Shown: piece by piece, positions 15,544-24,200 of the stretch
Position numbering within the stretch: the first letter of the stretch is position 1
How the letters are laid out: every line of letters begins with the position of its first letter
From: Flavobacterium sp.
Lineage (GTDB): Bacteria > Bacteroidota > Bacteroidia > Chitinophagales > Chitinophagaceae
DNA length: 40,416 nucleotides
Assembly (NCBI GenBank): GCA_030053925.1
Contig: JASGCX010000005.1
Coordinates: 42,186-82,601, forward strand
Reading direction: 5' to 3'
The notes under the pieces: model-generated
The model's input: the letters and a program-made list of their open reading frames with translations, nothing else
Told to the model about the DNA's origin: nothing
The model's database searches: none
Translations under genes and position numbers: made by a program

Positions 15544-16966
15544 ACATCAATAAATAATACACCAAACCACTTACGGCAAAGCCTATAAACCAAGCATAAC
15601 TATACAAGCCATTTAGCCATGCAGGAAACGTTGTTTGGCTAAACACTTTGATAGTGGTAAAAAAGCCAGGAACATTAGGCAATATACCTAAAATTAGGGC
15701 AATTATTGCTGCATAGTTAAAGCCGTTTTTAAAGCTGTAAATGCCTTTGCTGTTGTATAAATCGTTTAGCGCTAAAGTTTGCTTGCGAATAAAATAATAG
15801 TCTGCAATCATAATGCCGCCTATGGGCCCAAGCAAGCTTGAGTAACCTACCAACCACGTGAAAATATAACCACTTGGGTCGGCAATTAATTTCCAAGGAA
15901 ATATGCAAATACCGATGACACCAGTAATATAACCACCTGTTCTAAAATTAATTTTTGAAGGTGCTAGATTAGCAAAATCGTTTGCTGGACTGATAATATT
16001 TGCCGCAATATTTGTAGCAAGTGTTGATATGGCAACGGCAATCATAGCAAGGCTTACAAGCAATTTACTTTCAAACTTACCTGCTAATACCAAAGGGTCC
16101 CAAATGGTAGTACCATAGATAATAGTAGTGGCCGAAGTAACCACCACACCTATAAAACTAAAGATGGTCATAGATGGTGGTAGGCCAATAATTTGCCCTT
16201 TTATTTGTGCTTTTTGATTAACAGCATAACGTGTAAAATCTGGTATGTTTAACGACAATGTTGCCCAAAAACCAACCATACCTGTTAACGCTGGAAAAAA
16301 GAAATGAAAGAAGCTAGCGGTGCTTGCAAACTTTGATGGCTGCTGCAAAATAGGACCCAACCCATGCCCTGCCGAAATGGCCCAAAACAATAACGCCAAA
16401 GCTGCAAGAGGCAGAAAAAAAGCCTTGAATACTAAAAGCTTTTTTATGCTCTCAACACCCAAATACACCATGTACATATTTAACAACCAAAACAACACAA
16501 ACGTAATAGCGGGACCAGTTTGTAGCCCAAAAGCCTCGGGAAAAATTTGTGGTAAAGTTTGTAAACTTGGTAGCCACAAGCGCAACATTTGGTAAATGGC
16601 AAAGCCACCAATCCATGTTTGAATACCAAACCAACCACAAGCTACAATAGCCCTTAATATTGCAGGAATATTTGCACCCACTGTACCAAAACTTGCCCTT
16701 GCAAATACAGGAAAAGGAATGCCATATTTTGCGCCTGCGTGGCCATTTAATATCATAGGAATAAGCACCACCACATTACCTAAAAAAATGGTAAAAATGC
16801 TTTGCCACCAATTCATACCGCCTTCTATTAGCGAACTTGCAAGCATGTAGGTAGGTATGCATAAACTCATGCTTATCCATAAGGCTGCATAATTCCAGGT
16901 ATGCCATGTGCGCTTTGATGCGGGCACTGGCGCTAAGTCTTCGCTGTAAAGAGATGAAGATTCCAT
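15524..16966 (-). CDS. NCS1-family nucleobase:cation symporter
   Basis: 480 residues with about 12 hydrophobic segments. Family features are the N-terminal WHTWNYAALWISMSLCIPTYMLASSLI stretch, NGHAGAKYGIPFPVFARASFG (about 75-95), RAIVACGWFGIQTWIGG (about 105-121), and a DFTRYA loop near 250. NCS1 proteins import uracil, cytosine, allantoin, hydantoins or dihydropyrimidines with Na+ or H+. In this locus a pyrimidine or dihydropyrimidine is the likely substrate. The last residues NRKDR and the TGA stop are read from the terminal repeat of the neighbouring GxxExxY element, so the original C-terminus may have been replaced. A longer or shorter native tail cannot be judged without homologues. Confidence 0.9.
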   Translation of the reverse strand: MESSSLYSEDLAPVPASKRTWHTWNYAALWISMSLCIPTYMLASSLIEGGMNWWQSIFTIFLGNVVVLIPMILNGHAGAKYGIPFPVFARASFGTVGANIPAILRAIVACGWFGIQTWIGGFAIYQMLRLWLPSLQTLPQIFPEAFGLQTGPAITFVLFWLLNMYMVYLGVESIKKLLVFKAFFLPLAALALLFWAISAGHGLGPILQQPSKFASTASFFHFFFPALTGMVGFWATLSLNIPDFTRYAVNQKAQIKGQIIGLPPSMTIFSFIGVVVTSATTIIYGTTIWDPLVLAGKFESKLLVSLAMIAVAISTLATNIAANIISPANDFANLAPSKINFRTGGYITGVIGICIFPWKLIADPSGYIFTWLVGYSSLLGPIGGIMIADYYFIRKQTLALNDLYNSKGIYSFKNGFNYAAIIALILGILPNVPGFFTTIKVFSQTTFPAWLNGLYSYAWFIGFAVSGLVYYLLMSNRKDR

Positions 16967-16979
16967 GTTTTGGATTTTT

Positions 16980-17427
16980 GAACACAGATAACACTGATTA
17001 AATAGTTTCGCACCGATTCTATTTAAGTGTTGTCAATTTATTTAAAATGGTTATCAAATACTTTACGTTTTATCTCTGGCTTTTTGCCAAAATTTAGTAG
17101 TAACCCAACTTCTATATTTGATGCTTTCAGTTCAACTATTACAACATCGTTAACAACAATATCTGCTTAATAGATACCAACCTCAACATCGTCATAATAA
17201 ACACAAATACCCTTTTGCCGTTCTACTTCAAATCCATATTTCTGTAACTCTATTATCAAAACATTCTCATACACCTTTTCTAAAAAACCATACCCAAGTG
17301 TATTATAAACTCTGTAAAAAGCGTTTATAATTTGCTCGGTTAATTCTTTATATTTCATTGCTAATAAATTTATAAACAATCTAAAGCAAATCGGTGAAAA
17401 TCAATTCAATCTGTGTCATCTGTGTTC
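16980..17427. mobile_element. GxxExxY element with 39-bp ACACAGAT-type inverted repeats (decayed)
   Basis: Bases 16980-17018 and the reverse complement of 17389-17427 match at 32 of 39 positions, with both outer decamers GAACACAGAT and inner octamers CACCGATT identical. The only gene inside is a broken GxxExxY. The right repeat abuts the aminotransferase stop codon: the TAG at 17427-17429 shares its last base with the repeat. The repeat sequence differs from the CGCAAAG-type ends of the intact element, although the cargo belongs to the same family. Confidence 0.75.
17038..17379 (-). pseudogene. GxxExxY pseudogene (internal stop and deletion)
   Basis: The open N-terminal part (17167-17379) encodes a typical start, with LGYGFLEKVYENVL as the GxxExxY motif. 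It then meets a TAA at 17167-17169, within the position of the nuclease core. The same frame continues with ADIVVNDVVIVELKA, SNIEVGLLLNFGKKPEIKR and KVFDNHFK to a second stop at 17038-17040, and this is the recognisable family C-terminus. Compared with relatives about 20 residues between VELKA and the NIEVGLLLNFG strand (the helix that usually reads EHEAQLLNYLK) are missing. So both a nonsense change and an in-frame deletion are present, and the nuclease is dead. Confidence 0.85.
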
Positions 17428-18821
17428 TATATGAGGCTCTCATCAGCAATTTTTATGGCTTCGCTAATAATTGCCAAACCTTCATCTACTTGCTGTTTGG
17501 TGATACACAATGGCGGTGCTATAAAAATATAACTCCAACGTACAAATGTGTACATACCTAATTCTTTAATTTTTGCAGCCACTTTATTCATCACTATCAT
17601 TTCATCGGGCTTGGCATTAAATGGTGCCATTGGTTCTTTAGTAGTTTTGTCTTTTACAAGTTCTATACAGCCAAGTAAACCTGTGGTTCTAAAATTACCA
17701 ATGCTTGGGTGAATTGCTTTCATGGCTTGTACACGTTCTGTAATGTAATTACCCATTACTACTGCATTTTCTATTAAATTTTCATCTTCATAAATTTTGA
17801 TGGTTTCTAACGCAGCGGCACAACACACAGGGTGTGCAGAATAAGTAAGACCTAGTGCTAATATTGCATCATTGTACTTAGCAGCAATTTTATCGCTTAC
17901 CATTAAACAACCAAATGGCAAGTAGCCACAGGTAAGGCCTTTTGCCATTGCAATCATATCTGGAATAATACCGTGGTTCTCAAAGCCAAACCATTTACCT
18001 GTTCTACCAAAGCCACTCATTACCTCATCCATAATTAGCAAAATACCATGCTTATTACAGATGTCACGAACAGCTTTTAAATACCCAACAGGATATTGCA
18101 AACAACCCGATGAACCGCTTTCACCTTCTAACATAATAGCAGCAATATTACCTGGCCCTTCGTAAGCAATCATGCGCTCTAGGCTTGCTACAGATTCTTT
18201 TAAAAGGTTTTCTTCACCGTAATCCCAACGGTACAAATACGGCAAATCGAAGTGTATAAAATTTGGCGATTGTTGACTATCAACGGGCAGTTTACGTGGG
18301 TCGCCACTTGCACTAATAGCACCGCTAGACGAGCCATGATACGACTGATAGCGGCTTAATATTTTATGTTTACCAGTGTACAATCTTGCCAACTTAATTG
18401 CATTTTCAATAGAGGTTGCACCGCATAATGTATAGAAGGCTTTGTTTAAATCGCCGGGACAAATCTCCGCAAGTTTTTTACCCAAATCGCCACGTACTTT
18501 AGTTACGCAACTTGGCGTTACATAGGCTACTTGCTGCATTTGCTTTGTTACGGCTTGGGTAATACGTTGGTTGCCGTGCCCAATATTTACATTCATCAAT
18601 CCGCTAGAAAAATCTATGTAGCGTTTGCCATCGTAATCGTATAAATACACGCCTTCAGCGTATTCTACGGCAATAGGCGAATGACCTTTTTGCTTGCTCC
18701 AGCTAAACAAAGTATAGTCGAAATTATCTTGTAAAATTTGTGCCCTCGCCCCTAAAGGAGGGTTATTATTGCCGTTTGAAGTTTCTACTATTTTTTTCTC
18801 TTGTAAAACAGATGTTTCCAT
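17427..18821 (-). CDS. class III aminotransferase, likely beta-alanine/beta-aminoisobutyrate transaminase
   Basis: 464 residues of fold-type I PLP enzymes. Motifs are IDFSSGLMNVNIGHGN (about 70-85), the Gly-rich FYTLCGATSIENAIKLAR (about 130-147), LLIMDEVMSGFGRTG (Asp for the PLP nitrogen, about 258) and the PLP Lys in MIAMAKGLTCGYLPFG (about 288). Members transfer the amino group of beta-alanine or omega-amino acids to pyruvate or 2-oxoglutarate. Here it would form malonate or methylmalonate semialdehyde for the next gene. The N-terminal extension contains NPPLGARA (residues 20-27), encoded by a palindromic repeat that also interrupts preT. The gene ends exactly at the terminal repeat of the decayed element. 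The 196-bp gap to the dehydrogenase gene shows no element or gene. Confidence 0.9.
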   Translation of the reverse strand: METSVLQEKKIVETSNGNNNPPLGARAQILQDNFDYTLFSWSKQKGHSPIAVEYAEGVYLYDYDGKRYIDFSSGLMNVNIGHGNQRITQAVTKQMQQVAYVTPSCVTKVRGDLGKKLAEICPGDLNKAFYTLCGATSIENAIKLARLYTGKHKILSRYQSYHGSSSGAISASGDPRKLPVDSQQSPNFIHFDLPYLYRWDYGEENLLKESVASLERMIAYEGPGNIAAIMLEGESGSSGCLQYPVGYLKAVRDICNKHGILLIMDEVMSGFGRTGKWFGFENHGIIPDMIAMAKGLTCGYLPFGCLMVSDKIAAKYNDAILALGLTYSAHPVCCAAALETIKIYEDENLIENAVVMGNYITERVQAMKAIHPSIGNFRTTGLLGCIELVKDKTTKEPMAPFNAKPDEMIVMNKVAAKIKELGMYTFVRWSYIFIAPPLCITKQQVDEGLAIISEAIKIADESLI

Positions 18822-19017
18822 GATAATTTAAGCCTCTGAAGAGGTGTTTGTGGTGACTAAATTTTATTGCACTATTTTATAAATCTTCGCTTTGCTAAAA
18901 GCCGCATAAAGCCCCAAACCTTGCACCAGATAGCTATTTAGAGCGTAACCTATCAGGCACTCAATTGAAATACTAAAGCCCGTTACATAAAGTAAGATTG
19001 CTTGCAACAATCAGATG

Positions 19018-20475
19018 CTACGACATCCAATTTACGCCAGCCTCGGCATTCCATTTGATGGTAGATTTTTTAAGCTTGGTCCAAAACTCTATTGAGCTTT
19101 TACCAGTAATATCGCCTACGCCAAATTTACTCTCGTTCCAACCACCAAAACTGAATGGCTCACGTGGCACAGGTACACCAACATTTACGCCTATCATACC
19201 TGCACTTGCACGGTCAATAATGTAACGAGCAGCACCACCATTTTGCGTAAATACACTTGCCGCATTACCATAAGGATTAGCGTTTTCTATAGCCAATGCT
19301 TCATCAAGTGTATTGGCACGTGTAATACCAATTACGGGTCCAAATACTTCTTCTTTGGCAATGTTCATATTGGGCGTTACAAAGTCAATAACAGTAGGGC
19401 CTACATAAGTACCACCTTCTTTACCAGCTACTATTGTATTGCGCCCATCTACCAGCACTTTAGCACCTTGTTGTTCTGCTTCTGTAATAAATTGTTCTAT
19501 GCGCTGCTGCGCTGCTTTATTAATAACAGCACCAAGATTTTTACCTGGTACTATCTTCTTAGCTTCTTCACAAATCTTCTCTATAATATGGTCTACATTA
19601 CCTACAGCAACCATAGCAGATGCAGCCATACAACGCTGACCAGCACAGCCACTCATAGAGGCTGCTACGTTTTGCGCCGTCATAGCAGGTATAGCATCTG
19701 GCAATACCATTAGGTGATTTTTAGCACCGCCTAAAGCTAGGCATCGCTTTAAATTTTTTGTGGCACGTTGGTACACAATTTTGGCCACTTTGGTAGAACC
19801 CACAAAAGAAACGGCTTCAATATCGGGATGATCGCAAATAGCTTCTACAATATCTGTATCGCCATGTACTACATTAAAAACACCATCGGGCAAGCCAGCT
19901 TCTTTAAGTAGCTGTGCAATGCGGCCGCAGCTTAAAGGTACTTTTTCGCTTGGTTTCATAATCATACAATTACCTAAGGCAATAGCATTTGGGATGGTCC
20001 AATTAGGTACCATAGAAGGAAAGTTAAACGGCACAATAGAAGCAACAACACCTAGTGCAACCTTTTCTGTTCTACATTCTACGCCACGGCTCACTTCTAG
20101 CACTTCGCCTGTAACCAACTGCGGTAATGAAGTGGCAAATTCTGTTAGCTCAATACATTTTTCTATTTCTGCTACAGATTCGCTATAAATTTTACCATTC
20201 TCTTCGCTACACAATTCTGATAGTTCTTGCAAATGCTTTTCAAGCAAGGTTTTGTACTTGAAAAATACTTGCACACGTTCTTTAATAGGGGTTTTGCTCC
20301 ATGCAGGAAAAGCGGCTTTTGCAGCAGCCACAGCGGCATCTAAATCGGCATGGGTTGAGCAGGTTATTTCAGATAATAATTGGCCATTAACAGGAGATAT
20401 AACTGGTATTGTTTTAGTAGAAGTAGCATCTACAAATTGACCAGCTACATAATTTTTAATTTTATTATACTTCAT
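19018..20475 (-). CDS. mmsA: CoA-acylating (methyl)malonate-semialdehyde dehydrogenase
   Basis: 485 residues of the aldehyde dehydrogenase superfamily. It has the MmsA-type N-terminus (IKNYVAGQFVDATSTKTIPVISPVNG), the cofactor motif VSFVGSTKVAK (about 225), the catalytic Cys in GCAGQRCMAASAMV (about 286), EEVFGPVIG (about 385) and the C-terminal GVNVGVPVPREPFSFGGWNESKFG. The AGQRCM context is characteristic of CoA-acylating MmsA rather than hydrolytic ALDHs. It would turn malonate semialdehyde into acetyl-CoA (from uracil) or methylmalonate semialdehyde into propionyl-CoA (from thymine). It is the first minus-strand gene of the locus, divergent from the Lrp-type regulator. Confidence 0.92.
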   Translation of the reverse strand: MKYNKIKNYVAGQFVDATSTKTIPVISPVNGQLLSEITCSTHADLDAAVAAAKAAFPAWSKTPIKERVQVFFKYKTLLEKHLQELSELCSEENGKIYSESVAEIEKCIELTEFATSLPQLVTGEVLEVSRGVECRTEKVALGVVASIVPFNFPSMVPNWTIPNAIALGNCMIMKPSEKVPLSCGRIAQLLKEAGLPDGVFNVVHGDTDIVEAICDHPDIEAVSFVGSTKVAKIVYQRATKNLKRCLALGGAKNHLMVLPDAIPAMTAQNVAASMSGCAGQRCMAASAMVAVGNVDHIIEKICEEAKKIVPGKNLGAVINKAAQQRIEQFITEAEQQGAKVLVDGRNTIVAGKEGGTYVGPTVIDFVTPNMNIAKEEVFGPVIGITRANTLDEALAIENANPYGNAASVFTQNGGAARYIIDRASAGMIGVNVGVPVPREPFSFGGWNESKFGVGDITGKSSIEFWTKLKKSTIKWNAEAGVNWMS

Positions 20476-20692
20476 TTGTTCACTTAATTTATTATTTTTA
20501 GCACAATTGCAATCGGTTAAATGTAGATGTTTTATTAGCTTAAAATATCGGCTAGAAATTTAAAAAAATGAATTTAGTGCATAATTTTTAAAATAGACAA
20601 AAAAAAATACAATTTTTTTATAAAAGAGACTAAAATATATAAAAAATAAAGAAGCAGTTTTGCATATATTTACTACTTCTTATAATGTAATT
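20476..20692. promoter_or_regulatory. divergent promoter region between mmsA and the Lrp-type regulator
   Basis: 217 bp of very AT-rich DNA with A/T tracts (20601-20609, 20613-20620, 20640-20650), of the kind Lrp/AsnC proteins often bind. I could not find a full TAnnTTTG element with a -33 partner on either strand; TACATTTA on the minus strand (near 20525) is one base off. Both genes must start from here, so operators for the regulator are most likely in this stretch. Confidence 0.5.
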
Positions 20693-21184
20693 ATGGAAAA
20701 GAATAAAGCCAAATTGAAGCACGATATACACTTAGATGAGATGGATTTTGCCATTTTAAATTATTTGCAGGCAGATGGTAGAACATCGTTTACTATAATA
20801 GCAGAAAAGCTAGGTGTATCTATTGGAACAATTCGTACAAGATTTAATAGATTGCTTGAAGAAAAGATAATAAGCATTATAGGTAGGGTAGACCCAGCCA
20901 AAGTTGGTTTTAAATGTTATGCGCATATAGCTGTTTTTATTAGGCCCGCAACCTTAAAAGAAAAAATTGCACAAACCATTGCTGCTATGCCTGAAGTAAG
21001 TTTTTTAGCAGGCACTTCGGGTGATTACGACCTAGAGGTAGATGTTATGTGCAGAGACAACGACCACCTAGAACATTTTATTAATGACATTTCTAAAATA
21101 GAGGGCATTTTTCAAACCAAAACCACCATTTACTTTAAAGTTTATAAATACGCACAACCAGAACTTGGCTTGCTAAACCACTAA
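20693..21184 (+). CDS. Lrp/AsnC-family transcriptional regulator
   Basis: 163 residues from the ATG at 20693. An in-frame TTG eleven codons upstream is less likely, because the family begins a few residues before the LDEMDFAILNYLQADGR helix. The winged-helix DNA-binding domain spans about 12-60 (TSFTIIAEKLGVSIGTIRTRFNRLLEEKII), and the alpha-beta RAM ligand domain covers 70-150 (AHIAVFIRP, VSFLAGTSGDYDLEVDVMC). Lrp-family proteins usually form octamers and sense amino acids. Divergent placement from mmsA suggests control of the pyrimidine locus, perhaps in response to beta-alanine or another beta-amino acid. Confidence 0.9.
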   Translation: MEKNKAKLKHDIHLDEMDFAILNYLQADGRTSFTIIAEKLGVSIGTIRTRFNRLLEEKIISIIGRVDPAKVGFKCYAHIAVFIRPATLKEKIAQTIAAMPEVSFLAGTSGDYDLEVDVMCRDNDHLEHFINDISKIEGIFQTKTTIYFKVYKYAQPELGLLNH

Positions 21185-21289
21185 AAAAAATTTTGATTTT
21201 TAACAAACATTTGCCTTTGTAAAATGAGGCATAATACCATAACTTAACTTCTTAAAACCTCACCTTAATAACAACGTTAAACCACATTT

Positions 21290-24200
21290 ATGGAAGCCCA
21301 AACCCAATTGCCAATTACCAAATTAAGTTGGTACTTTTTGCTTGCAGCTATTGTATTTACAACCGCTTGCCATCGCACTAAAAAACTTGTACAAATTGAC
21401 CCCGCATTTAGCAAGTACATAGAAGCTTACACTTCTGGTACAGTGTCAAAAAAAACAGCATACGCATACAGCTTGCTACAGATGCAAGTGTTACACATGC
21501 AGTACACGAGCCCATCAACAAAAAACTATTTTCATTCTCACCATCGGTAGAAGGTAAAGCCTATTGGATAGATGCTAGAACCATAGAATTTAAGCCTGAC
21601 AAGGATTTGAGCGTAAATACAATGTACGAAGTTGCATTTGAACTTGACAATGTAATTGATGTGCCTAACCGCTACAGCACCTTTAAGTTTAATGTAGAAA
21701 CCATTAAGCCATCTTTTCAAGTTGAAGAAAATGGCTTAAAGGCTTTGGGTAAAAATAAGATGAGTCTTGCAGGGCAAATAACAACTGCCGATGTAGAAAC
21801 AAGTGCTACAGTTGAGCAACTATTAAAAACAACTATTGATGGTAGTTTTCAAAAAATTATTTGGCAACATAATGAGGCCAACAAAACCCATGCTTTTGTA
21901 GTTGAAAACATTGCTAGAACCGCTATTGCACAAACATTATCGCTTAGTTGGGATGGGCAACCGCTGAACATTACTTTAAAAGATAGCAAAGACATTGTTA
22001 TTCCCGCAATTGGCAATTTTAAAGTACTTGATGTGCGTGTAATACAAGATGATGAACAATACGCCTTGGTACAATTTAGCGATCCATTGTCTATTAGTCA
22101 GTCGCTAGAAGGTTTAATAGGCATTAGTGGTCAAGAAGCTTTAAGCTATACCATTTTAGGTAGCGAAGTAAAAGTGTATGCACCAGTAAAATTAGATGGT
22201 AATTACACCGTAACTATTAGCGAAGGCATACAAAACCAATGGGACGATAAATTGGCCAAAGGCTATACAGCCAATGTGTTTTACGAAAACAGATTACCCT
22301 CTGTAAGCATTGCTGGTAAAGGCGTGATATTGCCTAATAGTGGTGGCAAAATTGTGTTACCATTTGATGCTGTTAATCTCAAGGCAGTGGATATATCAAT
22401 CATTAAAATTTACGAAAACAATATTGCGCAATTTTTGCAAAGCAATAAGCTAGATGGTGAAGGTTCCGAACTAAGAAAAGTAGCCAAACCAATTGTACAA
22501 GCTACCGTAAAATTAGATGAAGACAAGAGCATGAATCTGCACAAGAAAAATAGATTTTCGCTAAGTTTAGATAAATACATTCATACAGAGCCAGGCGCTA
22601 TTTACCGCATCCACATTGCATTTAGGCCAGAATATTCTTTATACGCTTGTGCCACTACCGATAAGGCCAAAGACGATAAGGAGAACGATAATTATTATGA
22701 TAATGAAGACGGTAATGTAGATGGTGTAGATGATGACGATGAGTTTTGGCAACGCTACGCTGATAGCTATCCCTATGGTTACAATTGGGAGCAACGCAAC
22801 AATCCTTGTAGTAAGGGGTATTATAATAGTGAACGCTTTGCTAGCAGAAATATTCTCTCTACCAATATTGGTTTAACAGCAAAACGTGGCAATGACAATA
22901 GCTTGTTTGTAGTGGCCAATAATATTATTTCTACCAACCCAATGCAAGATGTAGAACTACAAGTGCTAGACTATCAGCAGCAAGTAATTGGCAAAGCCAA
23001 AACGAATGATGAAGGCATTGCTATCATTGATATTAAGCGTAAACCATTTTTATTAATTGCAAAAAAAGACACCGAAAAAAGCTATCTAAAACTAGATGAT
23101 GGTAGCGCTTTAATGCTATCGAAATTTGATGTTGCTGGCGCAGAAATAAAGAACGGTATTAAGGGTTTTATATTTGGTGAACGTGGCGTATGGCGCCCCG
23201 GTGATACCTTGTTTTTAAGCTGCATTATTGAAGATAAAACCAACAATCTACCAAAAGATCACCCAATAGAATTGCAGCTAATTTCACCAAGAGGTCAATT
23301 GTATAAACGCATTGTAAAATCTAATGCCGAAGGTGGTTTTAATGTATTTAAAATTGCCACAGATGCCGATGCACCAACTGGCAACTGGACATGCAAAGTA
23401 AAAGTAGGTGCTGCCACTTTTGATAAGAAATTGAAGATAGAAACAGTAATGCCAAACCGTTTAAAAATAAACTTAAACTTCAATGGTATTACTGCGCTTG
23501 GTAAAAATACAACTACCACAGGCACACTATCGGCGGCTTGGTTATTTGGTGCAAAAGCACAAAACTTAAAAGCCAAAGTAGATGCCCAATTGTATAAAAA
23601 AACTACCACGTTCGATAAGTTTAAAGACTATGTATTTGACAATCCTACAGCAGCATTTACCACACAAAGCAAAACCATTTTTGATGGCAGTTTAAATGCC
23701 GAAGGTGCTGCAACCGTAAGCCCTTCGTTTGAAGCAGGTACCGATGCACCCGGTATGTTATTAGCCAACTTGGTAGTTAAAGTTTTTGAACCTGGCGGTA
23801 ATTTTAGCATCGATAATATAGCCCTACCATATCACCCATACACATCTTATGCAGGTGTACATGTACCAGAAAGTAAAACCGACAACTGGGGCTATATTGA
23901 AAGTGGTAAACAGCAACGCTTTGATATTGTAGATGTAAATACCGATGGCCAGCCAACCAATGGTACCACTAACTTAGAAGTAACCTTATACAAAATTCAA
24001 TGGCGCTGGTGGTGGGATAATAGTGGTGAAGGTTTAAGCAATTTTACACAAGACAATTATAACAAACTCATTAATAAACAAACAGTAGCTGCAGCCAATG
24101 GCAAAGCCATTTACACGGCTAATTTTAACGATGATGATTGGGGTAGATATTTAATTTTAGTAAAAGACACAAGAAGCGGGCACACTACTGGTAAAACCTT

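Noticed and set aside
17167..17379. Stand-alone 70-residue GxxExxY protein
   Set aside because: The frame continues after the stop with the family C-terminus, so it is a pseudogene rather than a short gene.
20476..20692. Riboswitch in the mmsA leader
   Set aside because: The stretch is almost pure A/T with no conserved stem pattern; it is more likely a protein-bound promoter region.
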